DNA of 64,000 nucleotides from Chloroflexaceae bacterium (GTDB lineage Bacteria > Chloroflexota > Chloroflexia > Chloroflexales > Chloroflexaceae), in contig JANWYD010000003.1 of assembly GCA_025057155.1 (NCBI GenBank), positions 124,001 to 188,000 of the forward strand, given 5' to 3'. Under the pieces are notes generated by a model. The model had not been told where the DNA came from. It was given only the letters and a program-made list of their open reading frames with translations, and searched no databases. Positions 34,594 to 42,819 of the stretch are shown in pieces. Both the position numbers and the translations under genes were made by a program. How positions within the stretch are numbered: position 1 is the stretch's first letter; each line of letters starts with the position of its first letter.

Positions 34594-34885
34594 CGAGTCC
34601 TCCTTGACCGGGGCGAAAAACCGAGGTTATATGCAGCGCGTCATGGACGTGGGCATGATACCACAAGTGCCGTGGATGCGAAAGTAATGCCAGCTTTCCG
34701 GGCAGGTCCCGAGGCGGGTCCGTCTTCTTCAGCGGGGCATGGAGCAGGCCCCGGAGACGTTGCCTCTGCTCTAACCACCCACGGCGCCTGCGTCACCGTA
34801 TGCCGTGTGTTTGATGAAGATTTTACTTTCCGTTAATCTTTTGCTCGCGCTCGATTAATACCGTGGTGGTACACTTCGTCAGCCG

Positions 34886-34901
34886 ATGTAGACGTTTACA
34901 T
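34886..34901 (+). promoter_or_regulatory. Candidate LacI-family operator
   Basis: ATGTAGACGTTTACAT is a 16-bp palindrome with one mismatched pair and a central CG step, the hallmark of LacI-family operators. It lies 20 bp before the start of the LacI-type gene, suggesting autoregulation. The 328-bp divergent gap with fadN shows no other feature I can support. Confidence 0.6.
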
Positions 34902-34921
34902 TAGGAAGGCAGGCACGGTCA

Positions 34922-35935
34922 TTGGGAAGCACAATGGAGCGTGTTGCTGAGCTTGCAAACGTTTCCATTGCTACGGTCTCGCGGGTGTTGAACAACCCGG
35001 AGCGGGTAGCCCCGGCCACACGGGATCGGGTGTACGCAGCGATGCGCCAGCTCGGCTACAGCTACAATGCCATCGCCAGCGGGCTGTCGCGCCGGCGCAC
35101 GATGACCCTGGGTCTGATCGTGCCTGCGCTTACCAACCCGATCTTCGCCGAGTCAACCCGCGGCGTTCAGCAGACCGCCGCGCTCCATGGCTACGCGCTC
35201 CTGATCGGCGCTACCGATTACGATGCCAATGAGGAGACTCACCTGGTGCAGACCTTTCGGCAGCACCGGGTTGACGGCCTGATCGTCACCTCATCCCACC
35301 CCGAAAGCCCGGCGCTGATCGCCGCCCAGGAAAACGGCACGCCCGTGGTGCTCACCTACTCGTCGCGTCTCCGCACATCGTTGCCCTGTGTGGGGGTGGA
35401 TAATTTCGCCGCCGCGGCAGGCGCCGTCGGTCACCTGTTGCAACTTGGCCACCGGCGCATCGCCATGCTCGCCGGCACGTTCAGCCAATCCGACCGCAGC
35501 TATGCACGTTATCAGGGCTACTGCGCCGCCCTGGCCGCCTATGGCCTCCCTGCGGATCCGGATCTGCTTGTGGAAGTTCCGTACACCGTCGAAGGCGGCG
35601 TTGCCGGCGCCCGAGCGCTGCTGGGCCGCACTGAGCCCCCGACGGCGATCTTCTGCTCCAACGATATCCTCGCCTTCGGGGCCATCCGCGCCGCGCTCGA
35701 CCATGGCCTGCGCGTGCCGCAGGAACTTTCGATCGTCGGTTTCGATGACAGCCCGATGGCCGTCATCACCAATCCACGCCTCACCACCGTGTCGCAGCCG
35801 GCCCTGATGATGGGTGTCAAGGCGTGTGAGTTGCTCTGCTCCTTGATCAAAGGAGAAACGCCCGCGACGACGACGATTATTCTGCCGACCGAACTCCAGA
35901 TCCGTGAGACCACCGCTCCGCCGCCCGCGCGGTGA
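34922..35935 (+). CDS. LacI-family transcriptional regulator
   Basis: A 337-residue repressor-type regulator. Residues 5-25 form the LacI helix-turn-helix with hinge (MERVAELANVSIATVSRVLNN and YNAIASGLSRRRT), followed by a periplasmic-binding-protein-like effector domain (LGLIVPALTNPIFAE, GVDNFAAAAGAVGHLLQLGHRRIAML, FCSNDILAFGAIRAALDHGL, SIVGFDDSP). The family consensus suggests starting a few residues before the first helix, so TTG at 34922 is used; ATG at 34934 would shorten the protein by four residues. The ABC importer that follows on the same strand is its most likely target, but the inducer is unknown. Confidence 0.9.
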   Translation: MGSTMERVAELANVSIATVSRVLNNPERVAPATRDRVYAAMRQLGYSYNAIASGLSRRRTMTLGLIVPALTNPIFAESTRGVQQTAALHGYALLIGATDYDANEETHLVQTFRQHRVDGLIVTSSHPESPALIAAQENGTPVVLTYSSRLRTSLPCVGVDNFAAAAGAVGHLLQLGHRRIAMLAGTFSQSDRSYARYQGYCAALAAYGLPADPDLLVEVPYTVEGGVAGARALLGRTEPPTAIFCSNDILAFGAIRAALDHGLRVPQELSIVGFDDSPMAVITNPRLTTVSQPALMMGVKACELLCSLIKGETPATTTIILPTELQIRETTAPPPAR

Positions 35936-36045
35936 GCGACCCTCGCCGTCCCCCTGATTGTTCGCGCCTGATCCTGTCTGGCGCGCTGGATCTCGGCGTG
36001 CCGCGCGCAGGGCCAGAAGGCGCCGCAAACGAAGGAGAACCGCAT

Positions 36046-37143
36046 ATGCTGAAGGCCGCCCTGTTTCGCGTCGGACTTATTGCTCTCTTTGGATTGGCGC
36101 TTGGCGCCTGCGCCTCCGCGGTACCGCAGCCGGCGCCGACTCAGAGCGCCGCTACGGCGCCTGCTCAGACCGCCGCTGCTCAACCCACTACTGGCGCGGC
36201 GAAACTCGTCGTCTCATACAACACCCCCGAACAATGGGCCAACTGGGGCGCTGTCCTGCGGGCTTTTACACAGCAGACCGGCATCCAGGCCCCGTCTGAC
36301 CCGAAGAATTCCGGGCAGACCCTGGCCGCCCTTGAAGCCGAGGCCGCAGCGCCGCAGGCCGACGTTGCCTACTTCGGGATCGTCTTCGGAATCGAGGCCG
36401 CGGAGAAAGGACTGGTCGCGCCCTACCAACCCCCTGGCTTCGCCGATATCCCTGCCGGTTTGAAGGACCCCGAGGGCCGCTGGATGACTGTGCATCAAGG
36501 GGCCATCGCCTTCCTGGTCAACACCGACGCCCTTGACGGTGCGCCGGCGCCACAGTGCTGGGCCGACCTGCTCAAGGCCGAGTACGCTGGCAAGGTCGGC
36601 TTTCTCGACCCGACCCAGGCTGCAGTGGGCTACTCGGTGATCACGGCGGCGAATCTGGCACAGGGGGGCACGTTGGAGAACTTCGATCCCGGCGTCGCCT
36701 ACCTGAAGCAACTCGTCGCCAACGGGCTGAGTCTCCCCGCTCAGACGGCCACCGCCCTCGTGCAGCAAGGCGAGATCCCTATCCTCATCGACGCCGACTT
36801 CAACGGCTACAAGCTGCGCAACATCGATAAAGCGCCGGTCGAGGTGGTAGTGCCGTGTGAGGGCAGCATCAGCATCCCCTACGTAATGTCGCTCGTGGCC
36901 GGCGCGCCGCGTCCTGATGCGGGCAAGGCGCTGATTGACTTCGCTCTTTCTGATACCGGCCAGCGGCTGTTCGCCGAGAGCTATTTGCGCCCGGTGCGCA
37001 GCGTTGAAGTGGCGCCGGAGATCAAGGCGGGGATGCTGCCTGCCAGCGAGTATGAGCGCGTCAAAACGCCCGACTACGCCCGGATGCGCGCGGTGCAGAA
37101 GCAGGTCGTTCAGCGCTGGCGCGACGAGGTGGCCAGGTCGTAA
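36046..37143 (+). CDS. ABC importer substrate-binding lipoprotein (iron/thiamine/phosphonate-type SBP)
   Basis: A 365-residue extracellular solute-binding protein with lipobox LGAC (lipid-modified C22) and a Pro/Ala/Thr linker. The mature part (VVSYNTPEQWANWGAVLRAFTQQTGI, DVAYFGIVFGIEAAEKGLV, CWADLLKAEYAGKVGF, LIDFALSDTGQRLFAE) fits the cluster D SBP_bac_6/AfuA-like group that serves Fe(III), thiamine, polyamines or 2-aminoethylphosphonate. Iron-ligating tyrosines cannot be assigned confidently, so the substrate stays open. GAAGGAGA lies 7 nt before ATG 36046. It is followed by two permeases and an ATPase, which makes a complete importer. Confidence 0.85.
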   Translation: MLKAALFRVGLIALFGLALGACASAVPQPAPTQSAATAPAQTAAAQPTTGAAKLVVSYNTPEQWANWGAVLRAFTQQTGIQAPSDPKNSGQTLAALEAEAAAPQADVAYFGIVFGIEAAEKGLVAPYQPPGFADIPAGLKDPEGRWMTVHQGAIAFLVNTDALDGAPAPQCWADLLKAEYAGKVGFLDPTQAAVGYSVITAANLAQGGTLENFDPGVAYLKQLVANGLSLPAQTATALVQQGEIPILIDADFNGYKLRNIDKAPVEVVVPCEGSISIPYVMSLVAGAPRPDAGKALIDFALSDTGQRLFAESYLRPVRSVEVAPEIKAGMLPASEYERVKTPDYARMRAVQKQVVQRWRDEVARS

Positions 37144-37189
37144 TCGCCTGGCCGGGTCGTTGTTCCGGCTTGATTACCGCAGGCGTGCT

Positions 37190-38089
37190 ATGCGCGGTCT
37201 TGCAGCCGGCATTAACAGGGGCGCCGCTTCCGCGGCCAGCATGGGCGGCGGGCAGTGGCGGGCTGGAGCGGGAGCGGCGCTTCTCGCCGCCCCTCTCCTC
37301 CTCACCCTGTTCGCCCTGCTCATCTGGCCGCTCGTGGTGCTTGCCCTGCGCAGCCTGGGCGCGCCGGAAGGGGTGGGGGTCTCTGTAACAACGTATCTGG
37401 CGGTTCTGCGTGAACCACGCTACTGGCGCGTCCTCGGCAATACGGCCCTGCTGGCTCTGGTCTCGACCATTGGCGCCCTGGCGCTCTGCACCCCGGCGGC
37501 GATCTACCTGGAATGGCAGCGTGGCAGGTTGAGTCGCGCGCTGGCCGTGCTGCTGACGATCCCGCTGAGCCTGCCGGGAATTGTCATCGGCTTCTTCGTT
37601 ATCCTGTTATTCGGCCGCACGGGCGTGGTTGTCAGCCTCGCCGGAGCGCTGCTCGGCGAGCGGCCCCCTCCGCTTGCCTACAACTTCTGGGGGTTGCTCG
37701 TCGGCTATATTTACTTTCAGATCCCCCGGGTCGTGCTCGTGCTGCGCGGCGCCGTCGCCACTATCGAGCCTGACACGCTCGACGCGGCCCGCACCCTGGG
37801 CGCGCCGCCCTGGCGGGTCTACACCGCCGTCATTCTGCCCGTCCTGCGCCCGGCGCTCCTCGGCGCTGCCAGCCTGAGCATGGCAACGGCCTTCGGGGCC
37901 TTCGGCACCGCAGCCACCCTCAGCCGTGGCTACCGCGTGGTGCCGCTGGAGATCGCCGCCGCCTTCACAGAACGCTTCGAGCCGCAACTGGCGGCGACCC
38001 TTAGCCTCTTGCTGGCGCTCTTCACCACCGTTTTGCTCTGGACCATGGGGCGGCTGGGCGCGCCTCGTCGTACCGAGCAGCGCCGGTGA
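37190..38089 (+). CDS. ABC importer permease (first subunit)
   Basis: A 299-residue membrane protein with six predicted helices. The cytoplasmic EAA-type coupling loop is visible as DTLDAARTLGAPPWRVYTAVILPVLRPAL (near residues 195-225), as in the BPD_transp_1 family. The short leader before the first helix is basic. ATG 37190 is the first start after the SBP gene (47 nt). It pairs with the permease at 38156 as a heterodimeric pore. Confidence 0.85.
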   Translation: MRGLAAGINRGAASAASMGGGQWRAGAGAALLAAPLLLTLFALLIWPLVVLALRSLGAPEGVGVSVTTYLAVLREPRYWRVLGNTALLALVSTIGALALCTPAAIYLEWQRGRLSRALAVLLTIPLSLPGIVIGFFVILLFGRTGVVVSLAGALLGERPPPLAYNFWGLLVGYIYFQIPRVVLVLRGAVATIEPDTLDAARTLGAPPWRVYTAVILPVLRPALLGAASLSMATAFGAFGTAATLSRGYRVVPLEIAAAFTERFEPQLAATLSLLLALFTTVLLWTMGRLGAPRRTEQRR

Positions 38090-38155
38090 CGCCCGCTATG
38101 CGCAGGCGCACGCAGGAGGGTCCTGGCCTTTTGAATGTAGAAGGTGCCAGCGGCT

Positions 38156-38956
38156 ATGTCTAGAAGACCACATCTACCAGCCGACCCGGTGGTGCGCATT
38201 GGCGGCGCCTTTGCGCTGAGCGCCGCGGCCATCTGCTTGCTGCCCATCCCGGTGCTGCTCGCCGTAGCAACGACACCCGCCTGGCAGCAGGGACCCTGGG
38301 CCGGCGGCTTCACCCTGCGCTGGCTGGCCGAGAGCTGGTCAAGCGTCGGTCCTTACGCCAGTTACAGCCTGCGCCTGGCGCTGCTGACCCTCGTCCTTGA
38401 CACCCTGCTCGGCCTGCCGGCGGCCTGGGTCATCGCGCGCACGGCCTTTCCGGGCCGGGGAGCGCTCCTGGCCCTGATTAACCTGCCCCTGGCCGTTCCC
38501 GGCATTGCTCTCGCCCTTGCCCTGATTCTGGCCTATCCCACATGGCGCGCCGGGGGCTGGCTGCTGGTTGCCGGGCATGTGCTCTACACCCTTCCCTTCT
38601 TCATCGGGACCCTCGCGCCCGCGCTGGCTCAGCCTGAGTTGCAGGAGCGTGAGGCGGTCGCCGCCACCCTGGGGGCCAATCGCCTGCAACAGTTCGCCCG
38701 GGTGACCTTGCCCGCGGTGCGCCCGGCCGTGCTGGCCGCGGTGATCATCGTCGTCACCCTGTCGCTTGGCGAATTCAATGTGTCGTTTTTTCTCTTCACA
38801 CCAACCGCTAAAACGCTGCCAATTGACCTTTACGCCGCCTATATCACCGGACGGCTAGAGATCGCGGCCGCGGCCACGGTCTGGTTTCTGGCGCTGGTCA
38901 TGCCGGCAACGATTGCCATCGAGCGGTTGGGACGCGCACGGGTGGGACAGGTATGA
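38156..38956 (+). CDS. ABC importer permease (second subunit)
   Basis: A 266-residue membrane protein with six helices and an EAA-type loop, REAVAATLGANRLQQFARVTLPAVRPAV, near residues 160-190. AAGGTG lies 9 nt before ATG 38156. Its stop overlaps the ATG of the downstream ATPase gene (ATGA), so the two are translationally coupled. This separate-permease layout (SBP, permease, permease, ATPase) resembles PhnSTUV or polyamine transporters more than the fused FbpB type. Confidence 0.85.
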   Translation: MSRRPHLPADPVVRIGGAFALSAAAICLLPIPVLLAVATTPAWQQGPWAGGFTLRWLAESWSSVGPYASYSLRLALLTLVLDTLLGLPAAWVIARTAFPGRGALLALINLPLAVPGIALALALILAYPTWRAGGWLLVAGHVLYTLPFFIGTLAPALAQPELQEREAVAATLGANRLQQFARVTLPAVRPAVLAAVIIVVTLSLGEFNVSFFLFTPTAKTLPIDLYAAYITGRLEIAAAATVWFLALVMPATIAIERLGRARVGQV

Positions 38957-40002
38957 GCGTACAGACCAAGCCCGCTCCGCTGGTGCTGGAAGGGCTGTCT
39001 TTCGCCTACGGCAAAGCGCCGACGATCCGGGATGTCTCGCTGGCGGTGGAACCTGGAGAACTGGTGGTACTGGTAGGTCCCTCAGGCTGCGGCAAGTCAA
39101 CCTTGCTCCGTCTGGTGGCGGGGCTGTTGCGTCCCGCTAGCGGTCGCATCCGGCTTGACGATGTTGATGTTGCGGGCGTGCCCCCCGAGCGTCGCCAGGT
39201 GGGCTGGGTGCCGCAGAGCTATGCCCTTTTCGAGCACCTGAGCGTGGCTGAGAACATTGCCTTCGGCCCGCGGATGCAGGGTTGTAGCCGCGCCGAGCAG
39301 CGCGAGCGGGTGGCGGCGTTGCTCGCCTTCTGCCAGCTCTCCGAACTGGCTGAGCGACCGGTGCGCTCGCTGTCGGGCGGCCAGCGTCAGCGCGTGGCCA
39401 TTGCTCGCGCGCTGGCGGTGCGCCCGCGCGTCCTCCTTCTCGACGAGCCGCTCGCCGCACTCGACCTGCAACTCCGCCATGAACTGCGCGGTCGCCTCGT
39501 CGAATTGATCCGGGCGAGCGGAGTCACAACCCTCTTCGTGACGCATGATCAGAGCGAGGCCCTGGCCGTGGCAGACCGTATCGCCGTGCTGCATGCCGGG
39601 GAGCTTATGCAGTTCGGAACGCCGCGTGAGCTATGGGAACGCCCCCGTAGCGCCTTTGTCGCCCGCTTCCTTGGCGCAGCCACGGTCGTCGAAGCCCGGC
39701 GCGTTGGAGCTGCGCGTCTGGAGATCGCGCCGGGACTTCAGGTGGAGGCGCCGGAGCAGCGCCTTGATGGACACGAAACGCAGGTTGCCATTGCCCTGCG
39801 CCCGGCTGACCTGCAATGGGGCCGGCCAGGCGCCCGCGCAACCGTGGCCGGAGTCGAGTATGTTGGGGGCGGCTATCTCTTGCTGGTTGACCTGCCAGGA
39901 GGGCTACGGCTGCGCTGCGTAGCCGATCAGCCCGCGCCTATCGGGTCGGTCGGCACTGTGGGCGTGAGCCCGGCAATGCGGGCGACGATTGTTGGCACAT
40001 GA
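38953..40002 (+). CDS. ABC importer ATP-binding subunit with TOBE domain
   Basis: A 349-residue ATPase. Walker A is GPSGCGKST (near residue 43), Q-loop VPQSYALFEHL, signature LSGGQRQR (near 139), Walker B VLLLDEPLAALD, and the switch histidine is in FVTHDQSEA. Residues about 240-349 form a TOBE_2 regulatory domain (VAIALRPADLQWG, VEYVGGGYLLLVDLPGG), typical of the spermidine/iron/phosphonate importers. It overlaps the preceding permease and the following MBL-fold gene by 4 nt each, so all are one operon. Confidence 0.92.
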   Translation: MSVQTKPAPLVLEGLSFAYGKAPTIRDVSLAVEPGELVVLVGPSGCGKSTLLRLVAGLLRPASGRIRLDDVDVAGVPPERRQVGWVPQSYALFEHLSVAENIAFGPRMQGCSRAEQRERVAALLAFCQLSELAERPVRSLSGGQRQRVAIARALAVRPRVLLLDEPLAALDLQLRHELRGRLVELIRASGVTTLFVTHDQSEALAVADRIAVLHAGELMQFGTPRELWERPRSAFVARFLGAATVVEARRVGAARLEIAPGLQVEAPEQRLDGHETQVAIALRPADLQWGRPGARATVAGVEYVGGGYLLLVDLPGGLRLRCVADQPAPIGSVGTVGVSPAMRATIVGT

Positions 40003-40775
40003 GCGCAACCCTCACCATCCTGGGCTGCCGCGCCGGCGCTCCGGCAAACGGCGCGGCAGCGTCGGGCTATCTCATTCAGAGCAACCACGCGACCATTCTG
40101 GTAGACTGTGGCCCTGGCGTGGCCCTGACCCTGGCCAGCCTGGACCCTCCTCCCATCCTCGACGCAGTGATCGTGAGCCATCGCCATGCCGACCACTGCG
40201 GCGATCTACTGGCCCTCGCCTACCAGCGTTGCTTCCCTGAACCGCACTCTGCGCTGCCGCTGTTTGGCCCGCCCGACCTTGCTGCGATCCTCGATGGCCT
40301 TGATCGCCTGTTTGGAATACCAAGCCTGCCGGCGCTCACCCGCCCCCTGCGTCATAGCTTTGCGTTCTATCCGGTCACGCCGGGTGACACCTTTGTCGCC
40401 GCGGGAGTGCTGGTCGAGACCTGCGCGGCCTGCCATCCCGTGCCTACCCTCGCCATGCGCTTCCCTGAGCTGGGTCTGGCCTATACCGCTGACACGGCCC
40501 TGACGGAGACGCTGATCGAGCATATGGACCGGGCCGCCGTTCTGCTCGCCGAGGCGACGTACCCCACCGACGCCGGGCGCGACCTGGAGCGCCACGGGCA
40601 TATGACCGCGGCCCAGGCCGGAGAACTCGCCCAACGCGCCGCCGCTGGACGCTTGCTGCTCACCCATCTGGCCGCCCCGGCGGATGCGGACGAGACGTAT
40701 CAGGCCGCCGCACGGCGCTATGCCGGGGCGATTACGGTCGTTACGCCGGGATTGCGGGCGCCATTGGAAGTATAA
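39999..40775 (+). CDS. MBL-fold metal-dependent hydrolase
   Basis: A 258-residue metallo-beta-lactamase-fold protein. The zinc motif is SHRHADHCGDLLAL (HxHxDH type, near residues 54-64), with further ligands in ACHPVPTLAMRF (near 145), YTADTALT (near 163) and GHMTAAQAGELA / LLTHL near 200-220. The ensemble resembles RNase Z/PhnP-like phosphodiesterases. Because it is coupled to the ABC ATPase (ATGA), it may act on the imported substrate, for instance a phosphodiester or phosphonate-derived ester; this is inference. A TATAAT at 40771-40776 overlaps its stop codon and may drive the next small gene. Confidence 0.82.
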   Translation: MSATLTILGCRAGAPANGAAASGYLIQSNHATILVDCGPGVALTLASLDPPPILDAVIVSHRHADHCGDLLALAYQRCFPEPHSALPLFGPPDLAAILDGLDRLFGIPSLPALTRPLRHSFAFYPVTPGDTFVAAGVLVETCAACHPVPTLAMRFPELGLAYTADTALTETLIEHMDRAAVLLAEATYPTDAGRDLERHGHMTAAQAGELAQRAAAGRLLLTHLAAPADADETYQAAARRYAGAITVVTPGLRAPLEV

Positions 40776-40820
40776 TGGTAGCATAGTAGCGTTATGTTCT
40801 ATCAGGAAGGAGCGCCTCCT

Positions 40821-41036
40821 ATGCTTCCCCCCACCGTGCGGCCCGCCGACCTGGACGAGAACAGCCTCGAACGTCTGCGGAACCTGGAGCAGGAGCTTGG
40901 CAGCGTGATTGTGGCCTACAAGACTGACAGCCCCTTCGCCCACCTGAGCGAAGATCAGCTTCAGCGGCTCAAAGCGCTGGAGCAGGAGCTTGGCGTCGTG
41001 TTGCTGGCCTTCAAAACTCCTGTACCAGCGTCGTGA
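40821..41036 (+). CDS. 71-residue protein made of two copies of one unit
   Basis: I do not recognise a family. The product has two near-identical halves: LERLRNLEQELGSVIVAYKT (about residues 16-35) and LQRLKALEQELGVVLLAFKT (about 47-66), each a short charged helix followed by a hydrophobic strand. The first is preceded by DENS and the second by SEDQ. The layout suggests a small dimer-like or swapped fold. A good ribosome-binding site (AAGGAG, 8 nt upstream), an upstream TATAAT at 40771-40776 and strong internal similarity argue that it is a real gene. It is soluble, with no signal peptide, cysteines or metal motifs. Confidence 0.7.
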   Translation: MLPPTVRPADLDENSLERLRNLEQELGSVIVAYKTDSPFAHLSEDQLQRLKALEQELGVVLLAFKTPVPAS

Positions 41037-41162
41037 GCGCGGCGCTGCGCTCGGAAGCGTAAATTACGGGTTTCTGGCATTCACCGCAGAAGATACGATT
41101 GGCCGCGGAGTCTGTCCGGGGTCGTGCGCCTACAGATGCAGCGCGCCCCTCAGTGCGCCGGC

Positions 41163-42200
41163 TCACCTCGCGGGGAGCGCGTAGACGCCCTCCGGCGCCA
41201 GCCGCAAGGCCACCGGCGCGCCCGGCACGCCCGGCGGCGCTTGCAGTTCAAATGTCAACCGCGGCCCTGCGGCGCAGTGCAGTTCGACCCGGTAGAACCG
41301 GCCCCGGAACTGCGTCTCGCCAACGGTCCCCGTGATCCAATCGCCCTTACCATCGCCGCTTGCCCGCGCAGCGTCGGGGTAGATGACCACAGCCACGGTC
41401 TGGCCTGCACGCAGGCCCGCTGCCGCGCGGCATGCCAGCGGCCCAAGAGGCGTCTCCACCCGCCCGTCGGCGCCTAAGGTTCCTCTGAGGATGTTGCTCA
41501 AGCCGAGGAACTGGGCGGCCCACACGCTTGCTGGTTGCCGGTATATTACCTCTGGCGCGCCGAACTGCTCAACCCGCCCGGCGTTGAGCAGCGCTACCGC
41601 GTCGGCCAGGGCAAAAGCCTCCTCCTGGTCGTGAGTGACATACAGGGTTGTCACCCCCACCGCGCGGAGGATGTGCCATAGATCGTCCTGCAGGCGCTCG
41701 CGCAGGGTGCGGTCGAGGGCTGCCAGGGGTTCGTCGAGCATCAGCAGACGCGGGCGCGGGGCCAGGGCGCGCGCCAGGGCCACACGCTGCCGTTCTCCGC
41801 CCGACAGCTCGTAGACCCGCCGCGCGCCGTAGCCCCGCAGGCCCACCAGGTCGAGCAGGTCGGCCACGCGGCGCTCGCGTTCCGCCCGCCCCAGGTCGCG
41901 CAGCCCGAAGGCCACGTTGCCGGCCACATCGAGGTGCGGGAAGAGGGCATAATCCTGGAACATCAGCCCGAAACCCCGCCGGTGCGGCGGCACGCCGTCA
42001 ACCGGCTCGCCCGCCACGCGCACTGTTCCGCTATCCGCCGGTTCCAGCCCCGCCACGATGCGCAGCAGGGTCGTCTTGCCACCCCCCGAGGGGCCAAGCA
42101 GCGCCACAATCGCGCCCGCCGGCGCCTCAAGGCTTACATCGCGCAGCACCGGCGCGTCACCGTAGGTTTTGCAAATCCGCTCGAGGGCGAGAAAGGTCAA
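41163..42200 (-). CDS. ABC transporter ATP-binding protein with TOBE-like C-domain
   Basis: A 345-residue importer-type ATPase of the Fe(III)/spermidine/sulfate group. Walker A is GPSGGGKTT (near residue 36), Q-loop FQDYALFPHL, signature LSGGERQR, Walker B LLMLDEPLAALD, H-loop YVTHDQEEA. A C-terminal TOBE-like segment follows (VAVVIYPDAA, VGETQFRGRFYRVEL). TTG at 42200 is chosen because it overlaps the Nudix stop as TTGA, implying coupling; an ATG at 42251 would add 17 unconserved residues. No permease or binding protein is adjacent, so its transporter partners lie elsewhere. Confidence 0.82.
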   Translation of the reverse strand: MTFLALERICKTYGDAPVLRDVSLEAPAGAIVALLGPSGGGKTTLLRIVAGLEPADSGTVRVAGEPVDGVPPHRRGFGLMFQDYALFPHLDVAGNVAFGLRDLGRAERERRVADLLDLVGLRGYGARRVYELSGGERQRVALARALAPRPRLLMLDEPLAALDRTLRERLQDDLWHILRAVGVTTLYVTHDQEEAFALADAVALLNAGRVEQFGAPEVIYRQPASVWAAQFLGLSNILRGTLGADGRVETPLGPLACRAAAGLRAGQTVAVVIYPDAARASGDGKGDWITGTVGETQFRGRFYRVELHCAAGPRLTFELQAPPGVPGAPVALRLAPEGVYALPAR

Positions 42201-42736
42201 CGCTCCCGACTCGCGCGGAGCGCGTTGATGGCGGCCTGCTGGCTGGTCCATTTGAGCGGCGGCAGTTCGTCGAAGGGCACCACGCGGGTATGGCGTCCTT
42301 CGTGACTGCCGGTTAACGCGCCGCCGACAGAATCGGCAGCGAAGCTGAAGACGATGTAGAACATGCGCGGATCGCCATACGAGGGGCCGTGGGTGTAGGT
42401 GAGAAAGCGCAGCGCGCCGAGACGCAGGCCGGTCTCCTCTTCGCCTTCGCGAATGGCCGCGTCGGCGGGATCTTCACCGTACTCAACGTGGCCGATCGGC
42501 AGGTGCCAGATCCCCCGGTCAGGCTCGATGTCGCGCTGCACCAGCACCACCCCGCCCTGGTGAAAAATAACTACTGTCGAGGCGATATTCGGCAGCGGGT
42601 AGTGCGTCCAGCCGCACGCCGGGCAGCGCTGCCGGCGCATCTCGAATAGCTGCGCCACCTCCAGGGGGGTAGCGCAGCGCGGACAGAAGCGGAAGCGGTA
42701 GCGTTCGGGATAGTCTTCGATCGTTGGGAGAGGCAT
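42197..42736 (-). CDS. Nudix hydrolase with N-terminal zinc ribbon
   Basis: A 179-residue protein. A C18-x2-C21 and a second CPAC pair near residue 41 form a zinc ribbon like that of NudC-type pyrophosphatases. The Nudix box GHVEYGEDPADAAIREGEEET is complete (near residues 85-107). The family hydrolyses nucleoside diphosphate derivatives; the zinc ribbon alone does not fix the substrate. ATG 42736 is taken because the longer open frame upstream reads through the low-complexity TTTTGGATT repeat. The stop overlaps the start of the ABC ATPase gene. Confidence 0.85.
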   Translation of the reverse strand: MPLPTIEDYPERYRFRFCPRCATPLEVAQLFEMRRQRCPACGWTHYPLPNIASTVVIFHQGGVVLVQRDIEPDRGIWHLPIGHVEYGEDPADAAIREGEEETGLRLGALRFLTYTHGPSYGDPRMFYIVFSFAADSVGGALTGSHEGRHTRVVPFDELPPLKWTSQQAAINALRASRER

Positions 42737-42739
42737 TGG

Positions 42740-42819
42740 TTTGGATTTTGGATTTTGGATTTTAGATTTTGGATTATAGCAAATCGAAAATCCCAAATCC
42801 CAAATCCCAAATCCAAAAT
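42740..42819. repeat. TTTTGGATT low-complexity inverted repeat
   Basis: A run of GGATTTT-type heptads on one side (42740-42775) and AATCCCA/AATCCAAA heptads on the other (about 42783-42819) form a long imperfect inverted repeat between the HAD and Nudix genes. Similar one-sided patches occur near 23460, 43480, 53510-53540, 55480 and 57595-57620, always between genes. Confidence 0.75.

Noticed and set aside
32260-34836. 858-codon open frame antisense to the fadN-type gene
   Set aside because: It mirrors the codon bias of fadN in the opposite strand; the fadN product shows complete family motifs, this frame none.
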